Shown: positions 46,564-54,674 of the stretch, piece by piece
Layout of the letters: each line of letters begins with the position of its first letter
Numbering within the stretch: the first letter of the stretch is position 1
Assembly: GCF_019457885.1 (NCBI RefSeq)
Contig: NZ_JAHZST010000002.1
Location: 458,657 to 522,656 of the forward strand
Direction of reading: 5' to 3'
Origin: Shewanella nanhaiensis
GTDB taxonomy: Bacteria; Pseudomonadota; Gammaproteobacteria; Enterobacterales; Shewanellaceae
DNA: 64,000 nucleotides
Translations under genes and position numbers: made by a program
Notes under the pieces: generated by a model
What the model saw: the letters and a program-made list of their open reading frames with translations, nothing else
Told to the model about the DNA's origin: nothing
Databases searched by the model: none

Positions 46564-47086
46564 TAGCAATCTATAATTATCGACAAGGGAATAACCATTA
46601 TCCTCAATCACTGCCTTGTTCAGCTATCCTACGGGAGCTCTGAAACGAGCATCTTGAGGTAGCTTGGGTATAAAGCTGGTGATCTCGGTATTATCCAGCT
46701 CTATACCCTGGCCAACATTCAGACCAATAATTCAAAATACTTATTAATAGCGGCTTTTATCGGCATAATTGAATCAAGCTAACTCTTATCACTTATTCTA
46801 TTCATCACTTCATCAGCCTGTTTTCAACCCTCTCAATTACAACAGGTTAAATCATCACCCTGTCCTCAACTGCTGAAACTCAGGGGCTTTCAGCACAATA
46901 TCTGTGGCTAAAATATATAAAGATTGCTTAATTCAATCTTAATAAACCTCATTAAAAGTTTAAAACTCATAACTAAAACAAATAATCATTATAAGCGATA
47001 CTCTATCGATCCTTACCAAGAATCCCCCCAAAATACGCCCCATAGAAAAACAAATGATTTTTAAATTTCCATAGGGAGCACAAAAA
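46564..47086. other. Intergenic region with a minus-strand coding remnant
   Basis: 523 bp between mscS and the OmpA-family gene. On the minus strand 46624-46733 reads about 35 codons of protein-like sequence (...VGQGIELDNTEITSF..., ...IPKLPQDARFRAPVG then stop) with no start codon and an in-frame stop upstream. It looks like the C-terminal end of a lost gene or part of a repeat. The rest is the AT-rich ompA promoter, with GGGAG 8 bases before the ATG. Confidence 0.45.
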
Positions 47087-48112
47087 ATGAAAAAATCACT
47101 TCTAGCTATCGCATTAATGAGCACTTTCTCATACGCCAATGCAGCAGACGTTGATAACACTTGGTACATCGGCGCAGGTGCAGGCCAGATCAACTATGAG
47201 TCAGTAGATGCAGTTAGTCATCTAGGTGACGATAGCGACTTAGCATGGAACGCTGTAGTTGGTTACCAGTTAAACAAATATTTCGCAGTCGAAGCTGGCT
47301 GGCAAGATCTTGGCACTAATGATGATACTCATCTTTGGGGCGGACTTGACGGCGCTCAATCTATCGACGTAGATGGCTTCACTCTTGGCTTAGTCGGTAC
47401 ACTGCCACTAAGCGAAAAATGGTTCCTAACCGGTGAAGCTGGTGCTTATCAGTACCACTTAGCTCACCAGATGAATGCTGACAAATATGTTAGTGCAACT
47501 GATACCGCGCCTTACTTTGGTGCAGGTGTTGGCTACAAGATCACTGATTCATTAGAAGTTTCAGCTAAATACCGTCGTTTCGCTAACATCGACGAGTCAG
47601 CTTGGAACACAGCTAACATGGATGCACAAACCGTTGGTATTCAAATGGTTTACCGTTTCGGTGTTAAACCAACGCCAACAACTGCAGCGGTTGTATTACC
47701 AGCAGTGATCAAAGAGACTAAGCCTGCACCTCGTCCAGAGCCTGTGTATGAAACTAAAATAGAGCAAAGCAGTGTTGCTGTGCTATTTGGTTTCGACTCT
47801 TCAAGCCTAAGCAGTACAGCTAAGGCGAAATTGGATGAAGTGATCCGTCTCTCTAAGCAAAGCGACAACGACACCATACTGCTAAATGGTCAATCAGATA
47901 ACCAAGGTGACTCTGCATATAACCAAAAGCTATCTGAAGCTCGTGTTCAACAAGTTGCAGACTACCTCAATGCTAACGGCGTTGAAGTACAAACATTAGA
48001 GCAGCAAGCAACTGGCGAGCAAGATGCACACGCTAACTCACGCACAGATCGTGCTCTTGAGCGTCGCGTTATCATCACTCTAACCAGTGAAACCCAAGTA
48101 GTGGTATCTTAA
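47087..48112 (+). CDS. OmpA-family outer-membrane porin
   Basis: A 341-residue protein with signal peptide (ending NAAD). It has an eight-strand beta-barrel (NTWYIGAGAGQINY..., ending VGIQMVYRFGV near residue 198), a Pro-rich linker (PAVIKETKPAPRPEPVYETK) and an OmpA C-terminal peptidoglycan-binding domain (SVAVLFGFDSSSLSSTAKAKLDE..., GQSDNQGDSAYNQKLSEARVQQVADYL). It tethers the outer membrane to the cell wall. It is probably highly expressed. Confidence 0.93.
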   Translation: MKKSLLAIALMSTFSYANAADVDNTWYIGAGAGQINYESVDAVSHLGDDSDLAWNAVVGYQLNKYFAVEAGWQDLGTNDDTHLWGGLDGAQSIDVDGFTLGLVGTLPLSEKWFLTGEAGAYQYHLAHQMNADKYVSATDTAPYFGAGVGYKITDSLEVSAKYRRFANIDESAWNTANMDAQTVGIQMVYRFGVKPTPTTAAVVLPAVIKETKPAPRPEPVYETKIEQSSVAVLFGFDSSSLSSTAKAKLDEVIRLSKQSDNDTILLNGQSDNQGDSAYNQKLSEARVQQVADYLNANGVEVQTLEQQATGEQDAHANSRTDRALERRVIITLTSETQVVVS

Positions 48113-48507
48113 TCCCCATTTAAGATATTAACAGCGCCAAGGATTGCTTGTGTTAGCGCACATAAAATATCAGAGTCATATGGAACCCGATAATTCTATG
48201 GATAGAATGCTCTGATATTTGGATGGATTCATGGGTAAACAGGGAAGCTTGAGCACAGGACCTTGCTCCACCCAAAAAACAAGCAGGAAGCATACTAGCA
48301 ACAGGATTTGTTAGCTGAAAAGGAGTTCAGGCTAAGTAGAAATATTACATGAAGTAATACCGATCTCGTCGGCTTCATCTTCTCAGATGAAGGAATCAGT
48401 TTGTGATCCCAAAGGCCATGGAAGGCCTTTTTCACATCACCATCTATGCCAATACTTTTATTTCATCTATAGTCGACTCGTCATCAACTCCCCCTTAGAG
48501 CTAGTTA
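48113..48507. other. Gene-free region with nested inverted repeats after the OmpA-family gene
   Basis: AAATATCAGAG (48165-48175) and CTCTGATATTT (48210-48220) are an exact 11-bp inverted repeat. Inside the 34-base interval lies ATTCTAT-GG-ATAGAAT, so a branched or cruciform structure is possible. Further hairpins occur at 48372-48392 (CTTCATC/GATGAAG). No gene is supported. Confidence 0.55.
48411..48434 (+). terminator. Terminator-like hairpin
   Basis: AAAGGCC (48411-48417) and GGCCTTT (48424-48430) pair around ATGGAA and run into TTTTTC. It lies 300 bp after the ompA-like stop, so it may end a long 3' UTR or an unannotated RNA from this region. Confidence 0.65.
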
Positions 48508-49461
48508 ATGCCTTTAGAGAAAAAAATCGATCAACTTAAAGATTGCGATCTTAACCTGTTAATCGCTCTCTCTGTTTTGCTGAAAGAAGCCCATGTCACT
48601 AAGGCTGCAAAAGAGCTAGGGCTTTCACAATCGGCCATGAGTCAAGTACTTAAACGTCTACGGCTTATGTTTGAAGACCCTCTGCTGGTTAAAAGCCATA
48701 ACGGAATGACGCTCACCAGTAAGGCTACCGCTATTGAAAGCGAGCTCAAGCCTCTTCTCAACCGCGTTATCAGTATTCTTGAGGGAGATAGATTCAACCC
48801 TGCAACGGCTCAAGGCCGTATCCGGGTTATGATGAACGATGTCTTAGCTCAATTATGTATTACTCAACTGATCTCCGAATTAGATAAACACGCTCCAGGC
48901 ATTGAGCTCGAATATGTCACCCAAAAAACCGATGGTTTTAAGATGCTAAGGCGTGGTCATCTCGATCTTATTGTGGGCTTTTACGACTCTGTGCCTAAAC
49001 CCATTCGCAGCCAAGCGATATCAAGGTACCCCTGGCAGTTAGTGACGTTAGATCCCCAAGCCAATGAATATATCGACAAGATACATAATGGCCAGTACGT
49101 CATAGAAGAGAGCCCCTTTAAACTCTTAAGATACCAATATCAAGAACATAATCAGGTTCATATGATCAATGCGCTCAAGGCAATCAATGCTGAGGAAGCT
49201 TCCTATGCATTGACCTCAGGCTCTTTAAGTACCATGACCCAAGCGCTAACAGCGCCCTATACCGTCACCTTGCTGCCACACTATTCGGTAAAGATTTTTG
49301 AGAAGCATAAGGCTGAGGACTTTATCTGGATAGGGGATACCATAGAGTTAGATCTCAAGGTTTGCTGGAACGAGCATAATCGTAATCTAAAACTACAGAG
49401 ATGGTTCAGACAACTGATCTCCTCCATTTTAATAAAACAGTTAAGCAACACAGAAGTATGA
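48508..49461 (+). CDS. LysR-family transcriptional regulator, first of a tandem pair
   Basis: A 317-residue protein. The N-terminal winged helix follows the NodD/LeuO subgroup pattern (DCDLNLLIALSVLLKEAHVTKAAKELGLSQSAMSQVLKRLRLMFEDPLLVKSHNGM). The rest is a two-lobed effector-binding domain (IRVMMNDVLAQLCITQLISEL...). The second LysR gene follows after 31 bp with similar length and layout, so the pair probably arose by duplication. No enzyme operon is adjacent to suggest a target. Confidence 0.9.
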   Translation: MPLEKKIDQLKDCDLNLLIALSVLLKEAHVTKAAKELGLSQSAMSQVLKRLRLMFEDPLLVKSHNGMTLTSKATAIESELKPLLNRVISILEGDRFNPATAQGRIRVMMNDVLAQLCITQLISELDKHAPGIELEYVTQKTDGFKMLRRGHLDLIVGFYDSVPKPIRSQAISRYPWQLVTLDPQANEYIDKIHNGQYVIEESPFKLLRYQYQEHNQVHMINALKAINAEEASYALTSGSLSTMTQALTAPYTVTLLPHYSVKIFEKHKAEDFIWIGDTIELDLKVCWNEHNRNLKLQRWFRQLISSILIKQLSNTEV

Positions 49462-49492
49462 AGAATCTCATATATTTAGGCAATATTAACTT

Positions 49493-50437
49493 ATGAATCA
49501 CTCAGATCTAAAAATAATCCAAGGATGCGATCTCAACTTACTGCTGAGCTTAACTGTACTGATTGAGGAGGGAAGTGTTTCTAAGAGTGCCGAACGACTC
49601 GATATCTCTCAGCCAGCCATGAGCCAGAACTTGAAAAAGATCCGTAACCTGTTTGATGAACCTCTTTTCGTTAAACATGGTCAAGGGATCAAGGCCACCG
49701 AAAAGGCTCGCTCTTTATTACCTGGCTTACAGGAGTGGCTGGAGATGAGTAGCCGACTCATTTTACAAAAAGCCTTCGATCCTAAAGAGGTTTATGGCGT
49801 TGTTCGCATCGCCTTTATCGATACCATGACCGCAGAAATAGTTCCTCAGCTCCTTGAGATGGTGATGCAAGCCGCCCCCAATGTTGAGCTAGAGTTTATT
49901 CATAAACCTAAACATATGTTTTCAATGCTCGAGTCCGGTGAGTTAGATCTCTGTATCGGTGGCACTGAAACGCCACCAGCCAATATTTATGGTCGCAAGA
50001 TAGGTCTGGAAAGATTCTGTATCGCCTCTAGTCCTACTCATCCCATCAATCAGTTAAGTAACCCAAGCTTAGCCGATATATTCAGTTTCGAAACCGCCGA
50101 ATATTCGGCTTCAAATGCCGCAGAGCCACAGATAACTCAGTTAGCACAAGCAAACAACTTAAACCGCAAAGTGAGCTTTTCAACCAGCTCAATGTTAGTG
50201 CTTAGAAACGGACTATTGGCTGGAAAACATATCGCATTTATCTCCGATATCGTTACCCAAAACCCCTACTGGAAGGAGAAACTCTCCATCATAAAACATG
50301 AGGAACTTCCCGAAGTTGAGAGCACTTTATATTGGCACGCAAGAGTGCACCAAGATCCTTTAGTTCAATGGTTTAAAAATAGATGTCTGGATTTAGCGTC
50401 AGGTTTCAGAGAGCAGGGACTATACCAACCAGCATAA
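49493..50437 (+). CDS. LysR-family transcriptional regulator, second of a tandem pair
   Basis: A 314-residue protein of the same subgroup (GCDLNLLLSLTVLIEEGSVSKSAERLDISQPAMSQNLKKIRNLFDEPLFVKHGQGI). Its effector domain starts VRIAFIDTMTAEIVPQLLEM. It lies 31 bp downstream of its paralogue on the same strand and is presumably cotranscribed. Dispersed repeat DNA starts immediately after its stop. Confidence 0.9.
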   Translation: MNHSDLKIIQGCDLNLLLSLTVLIEEGSVSKSAERLDISQPAMSQNLKKIRNLFDEPLFVKHGQGIKATEKARSLLPGLQEWLEMSSRLILQKAFDPKEVYGVVRIAFIDTMTAEIVPQLLEMVMQAAPNVELEFIHKPKHMFSMLESGELDLCIGGTETPPANIYGRKIGLERFCIASSPTHPINQLSNPSLADIFSFETAEYSASNAAEPQITQLAQANNLNRKVSFSTSSMLVLRNGLLAGKHIAFISDIVTQNPYWKEKLSIIKHEELPEVESTLYWHARVHQDPLVQWFKNRCLDLASGFREQGLYQPA

Positions 50438-50439
50438 AG

Positions 50440-50736
50440 ATTTGATCGCTCAGCGAGAGTTTAGCGGTTCTGAGGCAAGGTCCTTAATTGCTCCTGCATT
50501 AATGACATTCACCACATCCATGTGGTTTGCAAAGAGTGAAGAGCATAGTTATTCTACGGTCAAGCTCGTTAACACAGCATCAGCACCGCTAAAACTCGCC
50601 TGTAAGGAGTGCTTTTGGCTGCCTACTTCTGTGTTGAATGAACTTACAAGGGAACAACCATTATCTCATCCATTCGCCTTGAATTAGTTTGCCAAAAACA
50701 CTCTGAGTAGAGCAACTTCTTATACTGATTGGTATT
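50440..50736 (+). repeat. Dispersed repeat element, long copy
   Basis: 50613-50736 is the longer partner of 20934-21014 and includes the internal block (AACTTACAAGGG...CATTCGCC) missing there. The part from 50440 contains the perfect hairpin CCACAT-CC-ATGTGG (50512-50525), which shares its CATCCATG core with hairpins at 38.7 and 63.2 kb. An 81-codon frame (50442-50687) crosses it but has no protein-like features. Confidence 0.7.
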
Positions 50737-50742
50737 AACTCC

Positions 50743-51627
50743 TCATAATCCTCTTTGCCACTCCTTTCTCAGACCTGTTTGTAACGGGTTGCTAATCGCT
50801 TGCTCTACCTCAGCCAGCAACCTTGGCTTATCTTTACCTAGTGTGCCCTTAAGCACCAAATAGTTAGATGCATGATCCGAGCGAAATATCGTTCTTTCTA
50901 GCTCAAGATGACCAAGTAAAGTGTGCATCTCCTTAAACAACTCAGCTTGATTAGGCTGTGAGAAGTGACCATCGAAAGCCGAGTCCATTCGCTCAGTACC
51001 TAAAGGCAAGGTGACCACCAAAGTCGACAGATATTCAGGTTGCGCCTCATTCATCAAGCGCGCAGAGTGAATCGCATGTTGCTGGGAAAGCTCACTGCCA
51101 CCTAAACCGTTTAATATCATCACTGAGGACTTAATCCCCGCCGCTTTTATCTTTAACAGTGCAGTTAGAGATGATTCATAGGTCTCCCCTTTCTCTATCC
51201 GCTTCAGCACCTCATCATCACCGCTTTCACAGCCAATATAGAGTAGAGATAGACCCAGCTCTCGCAACCTAGTTAGCTGCTCAGGTGTCTTATTCTTCAG
51301 ATTTCTTGGCAAGCAGTAGCTGCTTATTCGTGTCACGCTAGGTAGATGTTCCTGGATCAGTAAGCAGATCGCCTCCAAACGCTCAAAAGGGAGGCTCATT
51401 GCATCACCATCAGCAAGAAATACCCGAGTGATATTTTGACCAGTATTGGCTACTGTTTTTATTTCCTCTGAAATTTTATCTAATTTTTGAGCTCGAAATC
51501 GTTTTTGAGGTGCCGTGTACATATCGCAAAAGGTGCACTTATTCCAACTGCAGCCATTAGTCACTTGTAAGATCAGGGATTTCCACTCAGATGGTGGACG
51601 AAATACAGGTTCAATATAGCGCAACAA
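50743..51627 (-). CDS. Radical SAM protein (COG1032-type)
   Basis: A 294-residue protein. The cluster motif is CSWNKCTFC (Cys26, Cys31, Cys34), a CX4CX2C spacing used by this subgroup in place of the usual CX3CX2C. Other elements are VFLADGDAMSLPFERLEAI (SAM-binding GGE-like region), SSYCLPRNLK, LYIGCESGDDEVLKRIEKG and SVMILNGLGGSE. It would cleave SAM to start radical chemistry; the substrate is unknown. It is monocistronic, with an upstream gene-free region. Confidence 0.88.
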   Translation of the reverse strand: MLRYIEPVFRPPSEWKSLILQVTNGCSWNKCTFCDMYTAPQKRFRAQKLDKISEEIKTVANTGQNITRVFLADGDAMSLPFERLEAICLLIQEHLPSVTRISSYCLPRNLKNKTPEQLTRLRELGLSLLYIGCESGDDEVLKRIEKGETYESSLTALLKIKAAGIKSSVMILNGLGGSELSQQHAIHSARLMNEAQPEYLSTLVVTLPLGTERMDSAFDGHFSQPNQAELFKEMHTLLGHLELERTIFRSDHASNYLVLKGTLGKDKPRLLAEVEQAISNPLQTGLRKEWQRGL

Positions 51628-51739
51628 AATAATCTCCTTTTACTAAAGACACTAGAATACAAGCGGTTTGTAGAGAATGATATGGCTAACTTAACCTTAA
51701 TTTAATTTTGATTTAATTAGCATTGGTTAAACTATAAGC

Positions 51740-52124
51740 GTTCAGAATTAATAGACTGATTCTGCTCCTCTCCGAGTGCCTTTAGGTATCACGAGATACA
51801 CCTAACCGTGTAAAGAAACAGGTAGCATCGGCCTGCATACGTAAAATAAGAACTAGGCAAACAAACAATAAGCTCAAGACAGACGAAGCACTAAGTGTGT
51901 TAGCTAAAAGCTAACGACTTTCACCCTTGCTTAAAACGTTTGCATCGATTTGACCATCGGCGCTTATATGTCACTGTTTGTTTCTTGGTAATCCGACAAA
52001 AAGTTTCGCCCTTGCTAGCCGGGTGAATCAAATAATAGCAAGGATACTGAGTTATTGAATAAGCAGCTGAGTAACAGATGTCCATGTCATCGAGGGGCAC
52101 CGAAAATTGGTGCCCCTTTCATTT
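51740..52124 (+). ncRNA. Candidate structured RNA of unknown type
   Basis: No protein is supported here. Several stems are visible on the plus strand: CAGAAT/ATTCTG (51743-51764), TTAGGT/ACCTAA with inner GTATC/GATAC (51782-51805), GTTAGCT-AAA-AGCTAAC (51899-51915), CGAT/ATCG (51946-51959) and CCTTGCTA/TAGCAAGG (52010-52043). CACCC (51922-51926) could also pair with GGGTG (52021-52025), and CCCTTGCT occurs twice. The block ends in a strong terminator at 52093-52124. I compared it by eye with c-di-GMP, TPP, lysine, cobalamin, glycine and fluoride riboswitches and with 6S, tmRNA, RNase P and CsrB, and saw no match. A free sRNA or a leader fragment are both possible. Confidence 0.4.
52093..52124 (+). 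terminator. Strong terminator at the end of the candidate RNA
   Basis: AGGGGCACC (52093-52101) and GGTGCCCCT (52109-52117) pair around GAAAATT, followed by TTCATTT. There is no plus-strand gene between it and 50437, so it must end an RNA that starts inside this gene-free region or beyond. From 52125 to 52460 there is no gene, only the promoter region of the cytochrome. Confidence 0.85.
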
Positions 52125-52466
52125 ATCTACACCAAGTAAACCGCCCCTCTTCTACAAGCTATTATAATTAAAAGAAAATAATTCCCCAACCTGAACAAGA
52201 GCATTAAAAACCCGATCAGATCTTCAGCTAGATTTCAGTGTACATTCATAGAAACATCTGTACAAAAACTCATCTAACCTCATCATTTTGTAGCTTTCGA
52301 TTTAATACCTCTTTAGTAGTAAGTTTCTAGCCTTATTTTATCACTCTAAACCTTTGACCCGGGTCAAAAAAACACCCGTTTATTCATTGCCATCAACACA
52401 AAGTCATTAAGGTAATAAACGGGGGCAACGGGATCTTAATTATAAAAATGAAATTTTGGAGTGACG

Positions 52467-54389
52467 ATGAAAGTGTTAAATAAGCGTTATTTAGCCTTAA
52501 TTGTGGCCGCAGCAATAGGGGTGAGCGCCTGTGGCAGTGACGGTAAAGATGGTAGCGATGGAGAGGATGGAACAAGCCCGCTTCCTCCCACAGTAGATTC
52601 ATCTCAAGTGACTAATGTTAAGGTACTCACACACACGCTAGAAGAGGGTCTAGTTAAGTTTGAATTTGAGGTTACTAATGAAGCAGGCTTATTAATTACC
52701 GGCCTTGAAAAAGCCAATGCTGAAGTTGCTGAGCTCACTGAAAAAGGCATTGCCCGTAGCCGAGATAATTTTGAGGGAGAGATATTAGGCGGCAGTGCAA
52801 GCGAAGCTAGCGAAGGGGCAAGCCTTACCGAGATAACAGCGGGTCACTATGAGTTTGTTGCACCAATGGCTTCGGTTAATAGCGCAACAGAAGGCTTAAT
52901 TCGCTTAGCCGTTGGTGGCGGCGATAATATTGCAAAGTCTCGTTATATTATCGTTGATAAGAGTGACAAGATACACACCACCTCAACTGCAACCTGCCAC
53001 TCTTGTCATACCGACTATGCCGCGTCACATCTAAAGCACCCTAGTTATACAGCAATTAACCCTGAAGGCGAGACAGATTTAGTCGCAGGCTGTATGACCT
53101 GCCATGGTAATATCGCCCGTGATGATGGCGGTTACGCCCGCAATACTATGCAGAAGATTGGACATATCAATCATCAAAAATTTGAAAAAGATTTTGCCCC
53201 ATCAAACTGTTATACCTGTCACGAAAAACCTATTGAAACAGTCTACTCTCAGCAAACCTGTATCGATTGCCATGACACTGCCAATGTTGAAACTACGACA
53301 TTAGCCGCAACATTCGACGCCTTTAACAATGGAACCGACATGCGCTTGTTCCATAAACAGGTTTCTGAACGTGCAACCCTACGCGAGGTTCATTACACAA
53401 AGACATCGGCCCCTTATATTAACGAAACACTAGAGTGGGACAACTACCCCGATGGTGGATGGTGTACCGATGTAGCCCTATTTAACACTGAAGGGGAAAC
53501 TGAAACTCAACTTAACATAGCGACACTTTATGCTGATGGCACACTGACTTATGCTGGCGCCTACATCCATGGTTATCAAAATGACTCACTCGTTGGTCGT
53601 CCAAGCCCTCGTGGAGCAGATCAATATATAGAGAATATCGATGGTAGCCGCTCTATCTGTTACCCACATCTGGATGGCTTAGACACTCACTATCGTCTCG
53701 CAGATTTAACAGCCAGTACCCGAGTTACATTTAAGCAGCAAGATGAAGATGGCGGCTATGATGGTGTCTCATTAACAAGCTACTCGGATGTTGTCGATCA
53801 TGCGGGGCTTAAGACTCAAGCATTCGAACGTCGTCATAGCGTCACAGCTAATAGCTGTACCACTTGCCACACCAACGAGACCAACTACCATAAAAATGGC
53901 AGTTATAACGAAGGTGGAAAGGATTGTGTCGCTTGCCATAACAACGGCCAAGATCGCAAGGCTGGATTCTCAGCACCTGGCTTTGGACCTATGGTACATA
54001 GTATGCACTGGGGTATAGGTAGTAAAGACTCAGAGGGTAACGCTAACTCTGCGACTAAGCTTAACGCTGAAAACTGTGTTTCTTGTCACGCTGACGGCAT
54101 CGACTTGAATGCGATTCCAAATCAGTTTATCCGTGCGAAAGCATTCCATCCTACTGAAGATGGAAATGGTGATGCAACCAAGATGGCTAGCCCAATTACG
54201 GCTAACTGTTTTGCTTGCCATAACGATGATTCAGCACTGAACCATATGATTCAGCAAGGTGGTTCAATTGATGAAGAAGTGGTAGCCGATTGGTATACTC
54301 AACCAACTTCTGAATCATGCGCAACTTGTCACGCCGAAGGTAAGTCTTACGGCATCGAGAAGTTCCATATTTTTGAGCGTTCATTTTAA
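52467..54389 (+). CDS. Nine-haem outer-membrane cytochrome c, MtrC/OmcA family
   Basis: 640 residues from the ATG at 52467 (an ATG two codons earlier is in frame). Lipobox GVSAC marks it as a lipoprotein, followed by a Gly-rich charged linker (GSDGKDGSDGEDG) as in MtrC. CXXCH sites are four in the first half (CHSCH, CMTCH, CYTCH, CIDCH) and five in the second (CTTCH, CVACH, CVSCH, CFACH, CATCH). Between them is a beta domain with a likely Cys pair (WCTDV, SICYP). Family members usually have ten haems, five per half, so one of the first group is missing. It would move electrons at the cell surface. No mtrA/mtrB is nearby. Confidence 0.9.
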   Translation: MKVLNKRYLALIVAAAIGVSACGSDGKDGSDGEDGTSPLPPTVDSSQVTNVKVLTHTLEEGLVKFEFEVTNEAGLLITGLEKANAEVAELTEKGIARSRDNFEGEILGGSASEASEGASLTEITAGHYEFVAPMASVNSATEGLIRLAVGGGDNIAKSRYIIVDKSDKIHTTSTATCHSCHTDYAASHLKHPSYTAINPEGETDLVAGCMTCHGNIARDDGGYARNTMQKIGHINHQKFEKDFAPSNCYTCHEKPIETVYSQQTCIDCHDTANVETTTLAATFDAFNNGTDMRLFHKQVSERATLREVHYTKTSAPYINETLEWDNYPDGGWCTDVALFNTEGETETQLNIATLYADGTLTYAGAYIHGYQNDSLVGRPSPRGADQYIENIDGSRSICYPHLDGLDTHYRLADLTASTRVTFKQQDEDGGYDGVSLTSYSDVVDHAGLKTQAFERRHSVTANSCTTCHTNETNYHKNGSYNEGGKDCVACHNNGQDRKAGFSAPGFGPMVHSMHWGIGSKDSEGNANSATKLNAENCVSCHADGIDLNAIPNQFIRAKAFHPTEDGNGDATKMASPITANCFACHNDDSALNHMIQQGGSIDEEVVADWYTQPTSESCATCHAEGKSYGIEKFHIFERSF

Positions 54390-54674
54390 GCAAACAAACG
54401 GCCCCTAGGTCTCAACGACTAAAGGCGACCTTAAAATTACCACTTTCATCGAATATGAGTGGTGCACTTCTACTTTGAACAAGGGGGGATGGAAAATGGC
54501 TACCCTGCAGGCTGTCACTTCCATCCCCACTTTATCCAAATCCCCCACTTGCTGGCTTTCTGTTAGTTTAAGTTTACACAAGAGAAAAAACGCCTCTATA
54601 TATCAAAGTGATAATTCGCCTTTATCCTCATTTTCCACTAGGTTAGAACATTTGAGATATTAATAGAGGGAAAT

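Noticed and set aside
46960..47193. 77-codon minus-strand frame overlapping the OmpA-family gene start
   Set aside because: It is antisense to the signal peptide and promoter of a clear porin gene.
50442..50687. 81-codon plus-strand frame as a gene
   Set aside because: It lies wholly in a dispersed repeat element whose other copy at 20.9 kb has an internal deletion, and the translation has no signal, domain or good ribosome site.
51740..52124. A c-di-GMP, TPP, lysine, cobalamin or other known riboswitch, or 6S/tmRNA/RNase P RNA
   Set aside because: None of the conserved core sequences of these classes could be found on either strand.
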